DNA of 5,808 nt from Nanobdellota archaeon. Its GTDB lineage: Archaea > Nanobdellota > Nanobdellia > Pacearchaeales > GW2011-AR1. The notes under the pieces were generated by a model, which worked only from the letters and a program-made list of their open reading frames with translations, did not search any database and was not told where the DNA came from. Shown here in pieces: positions 1 to 5,532 of the stretch. The stretch spans positions 1-5,808 of the forward strand of contig JAUYDD010000123.1 of NCBI GenBank assembly GCA_030704765.1. The letters run 5' to 3'. The position numbers were made by a program, and so were the translations under genes. Position 1 is the stretch's first letter. Each line of letters opens with the position of its first letter.

Positions 1-139
1 TTTTAAGATGTGGATGTCAGTTTGTTTTAATTTCTGAGCATCCTAAAAACAAGGGCCAATCAAACCACACTCGCCAGCAGGCGATTTTTTAGCTGTGGCA
101 AAAAACCTTTAGGGTGTGGTGGCCCATTGTTTTTTTGAT
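1..139 (-). repeat. Palindromic repeat, copy 1 (left arm: core plus 37-base outer extension)
   Basis: The core is at 38-139, running from GCATCC to TTTTGAT, and the outer extension is at 1-37. The core ends are imperfect terminal inverted repeats: ATCCTAAAAACAAGGGCCA at one end against ATCAAAAAAACAATGGGCCA, read on the other strand, at the other. Inside, CCACAC pairs with GTGTGG and TCGCC-AGCA-GGCGA forms a tight hairpin followed by a T run. The strand is assigned relative to copies 2 and 3, which are in the opposite orientation. The extension is cut by the window start. Confidence 0.9.
3..92 (+). pseudogene. Possible remnant of a transposase zinc-ribbon (very tentative)
   Basis: Within the left repeat arm one + frame is open from the window edge to a TAG at 90-92. 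It reads RCGCQFVLISEHPKNKGQ and then NHTRQQAIF. The CGCQFV stretch resembles the second half of the N-terminal zinc ribbon of IS1-like and related DDE transposases, where a C-x2-C-G-x-QF pattern is common. Copy 2 has a TAG in place of the glutamine codon and a one-base deletion, so it is not coding there. If the resemblance is real, the repeat descends from an insertion sequence. It is only about 29 residues, has no visible start, and could be chance. Confidence is low. Confidence 0.2.
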
Positions 140-182
140 ATTAATTTTTTATGGGCTTGGTTTTTAGATATTGAAGATAAGC

Positions 183-190
183 TTTAAAAG
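183..190 (+). promoter_or_regulatory. Candidate archaeal TATA box for the cargo gene at 218
   Basis: TTTAAAAG lies 28-35 bases before the ATG, preceded by a purine-containing AAGC that could be a BRE. A start site about 25 bases downstream would give a leader of only a few bases. No Shine-Dalgarno sequence precedes the ATG, which fits a near-leaderless transcript. The box lies outside the left repeat arm, so the gene travels with its own promoter. Confidence 0.45.
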
Positions 191-217
191 TCATTAATCC
201 TTAAAATAAAACATAAA

Positions 218-793
218 ATGGCACAAAAAATAAGAGCGATATTTATCTTCGAGATATTAGGCAGGCCTCCTGAACATATTAAAGAAGCTTTAGACCAATT
301 TGTAAGTAAACTGGGAGAGCAAAATGGGATTGAACTAGTATCTAAAACAATCGCAGAACCAAAAAAAGTTGAAGAAGAAGGAGCTAAAGACCTTTATACT
401 ACTTTTGCTGAAGTCGAAGTTATTATTGATAGTCTAAGCTTGTTGTTTGCTGTGATATTGAACATGCTTCCATCAAATGTAGAGATATTACAGCCAGAAG
501 AACTAAAAATATCTAATTTTAACCTTAATTCAATATTGACTGAACTTTCAATCAAACTCCACAGATATGATGAAGTTGCAAAAACGCTGACAATTGAAAG
601 GGAAAATTTGATTGCTCAATTAAAACAAGCTATAAATAATCAGAACAGCATGAGCAGTGCTTATACCCCCAATATTACATTTAGCGGGGGAAAACAAGAA
701 CAAAAAAAAGGAATAGATAAAAAAAATCAAACTAATAAAAAGAAAAATAAAAGTAAAACAAAAAACAATAAAAAGAAAAAAAAGGTTAAATGA
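218..793 (+). CDS. Conserved DPANN-type hypothetical protein with a lysine-rich tail
   Basis: This 191-residue protein has no function I can name. The N-terminal part (KIRAIFIFEILGRPPEHIKE, then LYTTFAEVE at about 59-67) resembles a conserved hypothetical family I associate with Woesearchaeota-type genomes; this is from memory, not a search. Predicted elements run strand (4-13), helix (18-32), strand (37-46), strand (60-68), helix (72-83), strand (87-91), which suggests a ferredoxin/ACT-like fold. A helical, coiled-coil-prone segment follows at about 101-140 and a low-complexity tail at 158-191 that is roughly half lysine. There is no signal peptide or TM segment, so it should be cytoplasmic. 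The tail suggests nucleic acid or other polyanion binding (inference). The ATG start is the first one after a TATA-like box. It is the only gene between the two inverted repeat arms, and copy 2 of the repeat begins 17 bases after its stop and could terminate its transcript. Confidence 0.85.
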   Translation: MAQKIRAIFIFEILGRPPEHIKEALDQFVSKLGEQNGIELVSKTIAEPKKVEEEGAKDLYTTFAEVEVIIDSLSLLFAVILNMLPSNVEILQPEELKISNFNLNSILTELSIKLHRYDEVAKTLTIERENLIAQLKQAINNQNSMSSAYTPNITFSGGKQEQKKGIDKKNQTNKKKNKSKTKNNKKKKKVK

Positions 794-809
794 AATTAAT
801 AATTTTGAA

Positions 810-947
810 ATCAAAAAAACAATGGGCCACCACACCCTAAAGGTTTTTTGCCACAGCTAAAAAATCGCCTGCTGGCGAGTGTGGTTTGATGGCCCTTGTT
901 TTTAGGATGCTCAGAAATTAAAACAAACTAACATCCACATCTTAAAA
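810..947 (+). repeat. Palindromic repeat, copy 2 (right arm: core plus 37-base outer extension)
   Basis: The core is at 810-910, from ATCAAAAAAACAATGGGCC to AGGATGC, and the outer extension at 911-947. The core can fold end to end: AAAAACAA pairs with TTGTTTTT, GGGCCA with TGGCCC and CCACAC with GTGTGG, capped by TCGCC-TGCT-GGCGA at 865-878. The core has a one-base deletion relative to copies 1 and 3. It starts 17 bases after the stop of the cargo gene, so it may also act as a terminator or 3' end structure for that transcript. Confidence 0.9.
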
Positions 948-966
948 GATGTGGTTTAATTTCTGA
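911..966. repeat. Two-part hairpin spanning the right edge of the cassette
   Basis: TCAGAAATTAAA (911-922) is the perfect inverted partner of TTTAATTTCTGA (955-966), and CCACATCTT (935-943) of AAGATGTGG (946-954). The only unpaired bases are the 12-base one-sided bulge ACAAACTAACAT (923-934) and the 2-4 base loop. The left half lies in the repeat extension, whereas the right half is read as the start of the HD-domain remnant. Imperfect hairpins of this kind are typical at transposon ends or can arise by template switching at a break. Confidence 0.75.
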
Positions 967-1267
967 CATTAAAAAATTTGGTGAACCATGGGGAAAAGTC
1001 ACTAACCATGAACATGGAAAAATAGGTGCAGATTTTTTAGATAAATTTGATTTAAAAGAACCCTTTAAAACAGAAATAAAGAACTGTGTCAGATTTCATA
1101 TGGGAAGATTCACTGGAACTAAAGAAGATATAGAAAGAGCGTCTAACCCTAATAAAAAAGAATTAGTAGTCCAGATAACTGACTTTTTTTACTCAAGAAA
1201 ATTTGCTTCTTTTTTGTCTGGAACAAATATCAGAGAAGAAGATATATTAAAATTTTTTAATAATTGA
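932..1267 (+). pseudogene. HD-domain phosphohydrolase-like gene, N-terminally truncated by the repeat cassette
   Basis: A + frame is open from just after a TAA at 929-931 to the TGA at 1265-1267 (111 codons), with no usable start. An in-frame ATG occurs only deep inside, near 1097. The translation carries CGLISDIKKFGEPWGK, then TNHEHGKIGADFL, then VRFHMGRFT and VVQITDFFYSRKFASFLSG. The order resembles HD-superfamily hydrolases: an LLHD-type metal motif, a second His pair (HEHG..GA), and a VR.HMGR helix. Here the first motif reads S-D where H-D is expected, exactly where the right repeat hairpin ends (966). HD proteins of this kind usually run to about 170-200 residues, so roughly 60-80 residues are missing. 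The 5' part could lie left of the window if the cassette inserted into the gene. The family call comes from motif recognition only; the truncation is directly visible. The fragment converges on the next gene with a 10-base gap. Confidence 0.65.
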
Positions 1268-1277
1268 TGATATATCT

Positions 1278-1952
1278 TTAACTTTGTTTTAATCGTTCAT
1301 TCCCACCTAATATCTGAAAAATAAAGGGATTTTCTGCATTCAGAGGGGAATTAATAATTATATCTGCTAAAGTTTTAAAAATAATAATTATAACTCCTGC
1401 TTCCCCTTTAAACATACTTAAAAGCATTGTACTTAAATAAACTGGAAATAAATTTCCTGCAGGTTCAAAAAAGAATTTTACTAAATCTGTTTTTTCAAGT
1501 CTTTCTTTTTCAATTGAAAAGTTCCAAACAAAGTTGATAATATATGACAGAGAAAAGAGCAGTAAACCAATAAAAAAATTAATCCCTATATTTCTTGTAA
1601 AATTTAGAGCACTATAAGTTAATATAGAAATTGCGATGCCATAAAAAATCCATATGCTTATAGTAAAGATAAATAACCCAGTTTTAATCCCTTTTCCAGA
1701 ATAATCTTTACCGAGCGATTTGAATTTATTGAGAAATAGAATAGTAACACCAAAAAATACGAGATAAATTGAAATCTGAATGATATATAAAAAAACAACA
1801 TTTCCAGGTGTAATATCTCTTTTTATAAACTCGTATAAGATAAATAAATTAAAGACTATCAAAACCCATGTTGAGAAACTTTTTATTGAACTGAAAAAAT
1901 ATTCAAAAGAAGAAATAAACAAACTTTTCAAAGAAGGCATTTTTCCGCTCAT
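1278..1952 (-). CDS. Polytopic membrane protein, DUF6498-like
   Basis: This 224-residue protein is very hydrophobic, with five or six likely TM helices at about 26-44, 51-74, 91-114, 122-144, 168-181 and 185-201. The stretch FFEPAGNLFPVYLS followed by IIIIFKTLADIIIN resembles the C-terminal signature I associate with DUF6498 proteins (a P..R.FP.HLT segment, then a hydrophobic run ending in K-T-x-x-D); this is recognition from memory. Function is unknown for that family. There is no signal peptide beyond the first TM segment and no catalytic motif I can see. The ATG at 1952 is supported by a GGAGAT Shine-Dalgarno sequence with 9-base spacing. An in-frame ATG four codons later is less well placed. 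It is the last gene of the minus-strand block, 76 bases after the stop of the surface protein gene upstream, and has its own TATA-like box, so co-transcription is possible but not required. Confidence 0.85.
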   Translation of the reverse strand: MSGKMPSLKSLFISSFEYFFSSIKSFSTWVLIVFNLFILYEFIKRDITPGNVVFLYIIQISIYLVFFGVTILFLNKFKSLGKDYSGKGIKTGLFIFTISIWIFYGIAISILTYSALNFTRNIGINFFIGLLLFSLSYIINFVWNFSIEKERLEKTDLVKFFFEPAGNLFPVYLSTMLLSMFKGEAGVIIIIFKTLADIIINSPLNAENPFIFQILGGNERLKQS

Positions 1953-1961
1953 TTTGTTTTT

Positions 1962-1967
1962 ATCTCC
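1962..1967 (-). promoter_or_regulatory. Shine-Dalgarno sequence for the 1278-1952 gene
   Basis: GGAGAT on the minus strand ends 9 bases before the ATG and supports the start at 1952. It is the only clear SD site in the window; the other genes appear to be leaderless or nearly so. Confidence 0.55.
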
Positions 1968-1989
1968 AAGGTAAACAATTTTAACCTAG

Positions 1990-1998
1990 TATAAAAAA
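1990..1998 (-). promoter_or_regulatory. Candidate TATA box for the 1278-1952 gene
   Basis: The minus strand reads TTTTTTATA here, 38-46 bases before the ATG. A start site about 25 bases downstream would fall just in front of the GGAGAT site, leaving a short leader that contains it. The T run could also serve as the 3' end signal of the gene upstream. Confidence 0.4.
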
Positions 1999-2028
1999 CT
2001 TTCTCTGTATTTTAACTCAAAATAATAT

Positions 2029-3306
2029 TTACACTTTATCTAATTTTCCTTCAACTTCTATAGGGGTTCCCATCCTATCTTCAAACTTCTTTATCCTTTC
2101 ATTAATAACCTCATCTGCTGAATGAGATTTTCGTTTTTGCTTTGCTTTCCACATGATAAAAGCCACTGCAAGCAATATCACGAGCAAAAGAATCAGGCCA
2201 ATTGCAAAAGTATAGTTTGTCTTTTTTTTATCATTGCATTCACCTTTACAGCAGGGGCCTTCCATACTAGGAGTTAGTTCTCCATCACATTCTTGGTCTT
2301 CTCTACAGACCTTACCTCCACTATCATAACAATTTATACTAGTTGTGACTCCTGGAACACTTATATTTATCTCCTCTACTTTCTCTATTATCTTAAAATC
2401 AACTGGTATTGTAAAGTTTTTGTAATCTGTATGTATGATTATCTCTCCTGATAGTTTTTCTTTTTCTTTTGATGAAACTGGAATAGTCACATTAATGTAT
2501 TCAATTTCTCCTGGATTTAGAGAATCTATTGTTTTTGGAGAAATTATAGCACCAATATTATTTGAAAAAGATATATTTGTTAGATTTTTTGTGCCTGAAT
2601 TATCAATAACAATCTTAAATGAATAATCTTTTCCAGTGATAATTGATCCAGATAGTTCATAAGGATCAAAATTCAGATTTATTATTTCATCAAGAGGATT
2701 GTCAGTCTTTATTACAAATATAGGAATATTATAATTATTTATCTTGAGATTATTCAGGCCTGGTTTTGATCTTTTTATAGAAAAAGATACTGAATCTTCA
2801 CTTTCTTCTATTAATGTAAGATTTTTTGTTTCACCTGTACCTTCAAACTGCATAATTATTAGTTGATTTCCATATATTGATTTTAATTTCAAAGAAAAAT
2901 CCTTAGTTGTATAAACCAAACCGGGATTTATTGATAATGCAGATACATTTGATCTTGTAATTGTAAAATTCTTGATAATTGTAGTTCTCCTCAATTCTCC
3001 TGACTCAATATATTCTCCACCAATTATCCTTAAGGTAAAATTACCTTCCCTATTAGGAAGCATTGCATAATAATAGTATTTATTCTGGTATTTTGCAAGA
3101 TTAGCTATAACTGGTTCTGGATGGACTTTTTCACCTTCATATATCTGGATATTATCTAATCTAAGATAAATAAAAGTGCCAGTGATTTCAGATTGCAATG
3201 TCTCTCGGGGAATGTAATTATCCTTTGATAGCTTGACTTCTATTGCTAATATGTTTGGGAGCACTAAAAACAATATCAATAATATTGATATATTCTCTTT
3301 TTTCAT
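2029..3306 (-). CDS. Secreted, membrane-anchored beta-sandwich protein with cysteine module
   Basis: A 425-residue protein. Residues 1-21 form a signal peptide (MKKE, then a hydrophobic run, likely cut after NILA). The ectodomain is beta-rich, roughly 22-117, 118-200 and 215-307. The last part (KDYSFKIVIDNSGTKNLTN, then SLNPGEIEYINVTIPV) looks like a CARDB/NEW3-type Ig-like domain. Ten N-x-S/T sequons are present, consistent with a glycosylated surface protein. A cysteine module follows at 326-357 (C326, C334, C340, C352, C353, C357), then one TM helix at about 365-388 and a charged cytoplasmic tail of about 37 residues. The ectodomain lies outside the cell; the ligand is unknown. The same cysteine spacing occurs in the gene upstream (3689-5503), pointing to a shared surface role. 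The ATG at 3306 has no SD but a TATA-like box about 26 bases upstream, so translation is probably leaderless. Confidence 0.88.
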   Translation of the reverse strand: MKKENISILLILFLVLPNILAIEVKLSKDNYIPRETLQSEITGTFIYLRLDNIQIYEGEKVHPEPVIANLAKYQNKYYYYAMLPNREGNFTLRIIGGEYIESGELRRTTIIKNFTITRSNVSALSINPGLVYTTKDFSLKLKSIYGNQLIIMQFEGTGETKNLTLIEESEDSVSFSIKRSKPGLNNLKINNYNIPIFVIKTDNPLDEIINLNFDPYELSGSIITGKDYSFKIVIDNSGTKNLTNISFSNNIGAIISPKTIDSLNPGEIEYINVTIPVSSKEKEKLSGEIIIHTDYKNFTIPVDFKIIEKVEEINISVPGVTTSINCYDSGGKVCREDQECDGELTPSMEGPCCKGECNDKKKTNYTFAIGLILLLVILLAVAFIMWKAKQKRKSHSADEVINERIKKFEDRMGTPIEVEGKLDKV

Positions 3307-3327
3307 GATTAAAAAAGAGGGTGGAGA

Positions 3328-3336
3328 TTAATAAAT
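3328..3336 (-). promoter_or_regulatory. Candidate TATA box for the 2029-3306 gene
   Basis: The minus strand reads TTTATTAAT about 22-30 bases before the ATG at 3306, with AAACA upstream. This spacing predicts transcription starting at or next to the ATG, and no SD is present. The solo repeat begins about 75 bases further upstream. Confidence 0.45.
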
Positions 3337-3410
3337 GTTTAGTTACTTTGTTAGAATTATCAGCTCGATTAGTTATGTTATAAAGGTTGGCCAAACTCAT
3401 CCCTGATAAT

Positions 3411-3512
3411 ATCAAAAAAACAATGGGCCACCCACACCTAAAGGTTTTTTGCCACAGCTAAAAAATCGCCTGCTGGCAAGTGTGGTTTGATTGGCCCTTG
3501 TTTTTAGGATGC
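3411..3512 (+). repeat. Palindromic repeat, copy 3 (solo core)
   Basis: This copy matches the 102-base core of copies 1 and 2 from ATCAAAAAAACAATGGGCC to AGGATGC, in the orientation of copy 2, but lacks the 37-base outer extension. It differs from copy 1 by one substitution (GGCAAG for GGCGAG) and by a shift in a C run, CCCACACC for CCACACCC. The shift keeps the CCACAC/GTGTGG pairing. It sits in the gap between the two surface protein genes, upstream of the promoter at 3328-3336. A solo copy shows that the core is the repeat unit. Confidence 0.9.
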
Positions 3513-3639
3513 AAGAAAAAACTTTTATGGTTTTTTCTGCACAGAAAATTCATCTGAAAGAATTTTCTTGTGCTCGAGAATTGAAAACTGTAACATTTGC
3601 TACGACCACATGATAAATTATGAGGTTTTCAATTCTCGA
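3513..3639. repeat. Cluster of three consecutive hairpins next to the solo repeat
   Basis: No gene is visible in 3307-3688; besides the promoter and solo repeat it holds this cluster. Hairpin 1 pairs AGAAAAAAC (3514-3522) with GTTTTTTCT (3530-3538). Hairpin 2 pairs GCAC-AGAAAATTC (3539-3551) with GAATTTTCT-T-GTGC (3560-3573), with one bulged T. Hairpin 3 pairs TCGAGAATTGAAAAC (3574-3588) with its perfect 15-base complement (3625-3639) around a 36-base loop. They abut one another with almost no spacer. They lie 50 bases past the stop of the 3689-5503 gene on its transcript, so they could form its 3' end structure, or they may be further mobile palindromes. Confidence 0.75.
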
Positions 3640-3688
3640 CATAAACAATATAATCCTAATAAATATTACTGAAATCCATTATAAAAAA

Positions 3689-5503
3689 CTATTTACTCAT
3701 ATCTCTTAGTTTTTTCATAGTTTCTTCGAAATCACGATCTTTGGATGATTTTCCCATCATTGGCCTTGGAGAAGCTCCTCTAACTGGATACATACGTTGA
3801 GTAGTTGGTCTCTGAGACATAGGTGGTACAGGCCTATATGGGGGTGGAGAAATCGGTCTTCCTGAATATGGAGGAGACTTATTGGACTTGAAACCAGACT
3901 TCATCCTAAATAACCATATCTTCAATTGATTCCTGAATATTATTGCAAGAATTACAAGCATTATCAATATTATAAGTAATATTATCAATAGCCAATTCGT
4001 AGGAGATTTTTCAAGATCCTTACAACATACTTCTCCGAACTCACAATACTTAGAATATTCGTCTTTTAATTCCTGGTCTTTTGTACAAGAGGTTGCACAT
4101 GAGCCTCCTGCAGTGTCTTCACATTCATTAGTTGTAACAATGTCTTGGCAAGCTCCATTCATACAGCATTTTTCTCCTGCTGCTAAAATTTCAGTTCCCG
4201 TACATTCTTGATTGTCTCCACAAATAAGCCCTCCTTTATCTGAACAATTCTGTTCAGCAGGATGATTCCTGCAACAGACATCTCCCATATTAAAGCAATT
4301 GAAATTGTCTAATTTATCTATTTCTCCACATTCTAAAGAAGCTATACAATAATAATTATTCTGTTCGCATGTATCTCTATCAGAAGTTCCAGATATCCCT
4401 GATGATGCAGGACTTCTTGGCCAGCCTGAATACAGCAATAATGCTGTTATATATACATCATTCCAGCATCCATCATCTCCTCTTAAACTAGGAGTTAAGA
4501 AATATTTTTTAGAATTATCTGCTGCTTCTATATTCTCTCCTTGCAAAGACATCAAAGCAATTGAACTATCATAATATTTCCTTCCAGACACATCCCAATA
4601 TTTCCCTTCTCTTTGAAGGCTGGCTAGGTCAGTCAAATAATCATCAGCATTAGTGAGCATATGCAAGAAAGCTACAGGAAGGTATTTTTTATTTACAGAA
4701 TCTTCTGACATTGAAGTAAGATAAGGTATATATGAGGAGATATCCTCTCCTGCTTCTGCTATTGCAAGAGCTGCCCATAGACTTCCTTCATAATCACAAG
4801 TTGATCCTGTTGAGAAACAATAGGACAATACTACTTCTGTTGTAGAATCTCCTCCAGAAGCTCTATGGCTTGCACTAGATACATATATCACTCCTCCTCC
4901 ACCAGGCCTTTGATACAATAAAGTTGTTATGAATTCCTTATCACAGGTCACTGTATAATTTTTTTCAGGATCTGTTATCTCGTACCAATAGTTATTATAA
5001 GATTTCCTTAATCCACTAGGATCACTGCCACTCAATTTCTTGTTCTCATTCACTGTTATTGATCTTCCATTTATATCGCAATTAGTGATATTTTCTGAAT
5101 CAATCTCCAAATACCAGGTAAGGCCTGTCTTTGTAATCCTTTTTTCAATAAGCCATTTTAAAGAATCTTCACTCTTATCGTCTATCTTTAGAAAAGCTAA
5201 TGTTGCAATTGCTGTGGATTTTATATCACAACTAGCTCCTTCTTTATCTCCCCAACAATTATTGTCCTTCTTATTTTTCAATGCTGTCTTGCAATCACCT
5301 TGAAATTTTGAATCATGGGCTATAGCTAAAAGACTAAAAGATAGTTGTTCTGTATTTTTACTATCAGCACAATTAGAACCTAATTTATCCTTAAGGCATG
5401 TATAAGATTTTTCAATTTCTTTGTCTTCTGCTGCAAAAACCAAGCTAGACAATAAAAAAATTCCTAATAATATTATAAATAACACTACTCTTTTTTCTTT
5501 CAT
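3689..5503 (-). CDS. Secreted alpha-toroid (prenyltransferase-repeat-like) surface protein with three cysteine modules
   Basis: A 604-residue protein. Residues 1-24 form a signal peptide (likely cut after LVFA). Residues about 30-370 contain repeated helical segments: TEQLSFSLLAIA (51-62), DIKSTAIATLAFLKI (93-107), YEGSLWAALAIAEAG (238-252), YYDSSIALMSLQG (310-322) and NDVYITALLLYSGWP (348-362), plus paired NNCWGD and DGCWND turns. This fits the alpha-alpha toroid of terpene cyclases, prenyltransferases and the alpha-2-macroglobulin thioester domain. I see neither a CGEQ thioester nor a DxDD motif, so a binding role seems likelier than catalysis. Three cysteine modules follow (379-411, 420-452, 461-494), the second spaced like the module of the 2029-3306 protein. 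Then come one TM helix (503-523) and a basic, proline-rich cytoplasmic tail (524-604) with PPPYRP. The ATG at 5503 has a TATA-like box 22-29 bases upstream and no SD, so the transcript is probably leaderless. Confidence 0.88.
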   Translation of the reverse strand: MKEKRVVLFIILLGIFLLSSLVFAAEDKEIEKSYTCLKDKLGSNCADSKNTEQLSFSLLAIAHDSKFQGDCKTALKNKKDNNCWGDKEGASCDIKSTAIATLAFLKIDDKSEDSLKWLIEKRITKTGLTWYLEIDSENITNCDINGRSITVNENKKLSGSDPSGLRKSYNNYWYEITDPEKNYTVTCDKEFITTLLYQRPGGGGVIYVSSASHRASGGDSTTEVVLSYCFSTGSTCDYEGSLWAALAIAEAGEDISSYIPYLTSMSEDSVNKKYLPVAFLHMLTNADDYLTDLASLQREGKYWDVSGRKYYDSSIALMSLQGENIEAADNSKKYFLTPSLRGDDGCWNDVYITALLLYSGWPRSPASSGISGTSDRDTCEQNNYYCIASLECGEIDKLDNFNCFNMGDVCCRNHPAEQNCSDKGGLICGDNQECTGTEILAAGEKCCMNGACQDIVTTNECEDTAGGSCATSCTKDQELKDEYSKYCEFGEVCCKDLEKSPTNWLLIILLIILIMLVILAIIFRNQLKIWLFRMKSGFKSNKSPPYSGRPISPPPYRPVPPMSQRPTTQRMYPVRGASPRPMMGKSSKDRDFEETMKKLRDMSK

Positions 5504-5524
5504 AAAAAATCAAGGGAGAATAGG

Positions 5525-5532
5525 TATTTAAA
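5525..5532 (-). promoter_or_regulatory. Candidate TATA box for the 3689-5503 gene
   Basis: The minus strand reads TTTAAATA 22-29 bases before the ATG at 5503, inside AAAATTTAAATACC. The spacing predicts a leaderless transcript, as for the 2029-3306 gene. Confidence 0.5.

Larger units (their letters stand above)
1..947. mobile_element. Inverted-repeat cassette carrying one gene (composite MITE-like element)
   Basis: Bases 1-139 and 810-947 are near-perfect inverted copies of each other. I count one substitution (C18 against T in the other arm) and one single-base indel (GGCCAATC versus GGCCATC). Between the arms lie about 670 bases with one intact gene (218-793) and its promoter. The left arm touches the window edge, so the element may extend further left. 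The outer 37 bases of each arm are absent from the solo copy at 3411-3512, so they belong to this paired arrangement rather than to the core repeat. No transposase is encoded between the arms. If it moves, it would need an enzyme supplied in trans. An alternative is two independent insertions in opposite orientation, or an inverted duplication later homogenised by gene conversion. No clear target-site duplication can be tested because the left flank is missing. Confidence 0.6.

Noticed and set aside
620..835. Open frame on the minus strand opposite the lysine-rich tail
   Set aside because: It is rich in F, I and L only because it is the complement of lysine codons, and it runs into the repeat.
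1780..1974. Plus-strand open frame within the 224-residue membrane protein gene
   Set aside because: It is a shadow in antisense to a gene with clear TM pattern, SD and promoter.
2435..2626. Plus-strand open frame within the 425-residue protein gene
   Set aside because: It is antisense to the CARDB-like domain and has no supporting signal.
3218..3415. Minus-strand open frame of 65 codons across the start of the 425-residue protein gene
   Set aside because: It overlaps the signal peptide codons and promoter of a well-supported gene in another frame and shows no family features.
1..3512. CRISPR array from the three repeat copies
   Set aside because: Only three copies, in mixed orientation, at irregular spacing and 102 bases long. 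There are no spacers or cas genes.
3844..3852. PPPY in the tail of the 604-residue protein as a WW-domain ligand
   Set aside because: The motif is real, but I know of no WW-domain partner system in archaea, and the tail is proline-rich enough to yield it by chance.
5040..5303. Plus-strand open frame of 87 codons within the toroid gene
   Set aside because: It is antisense to a coherent secreted protein, with no promoter or recognisable family.
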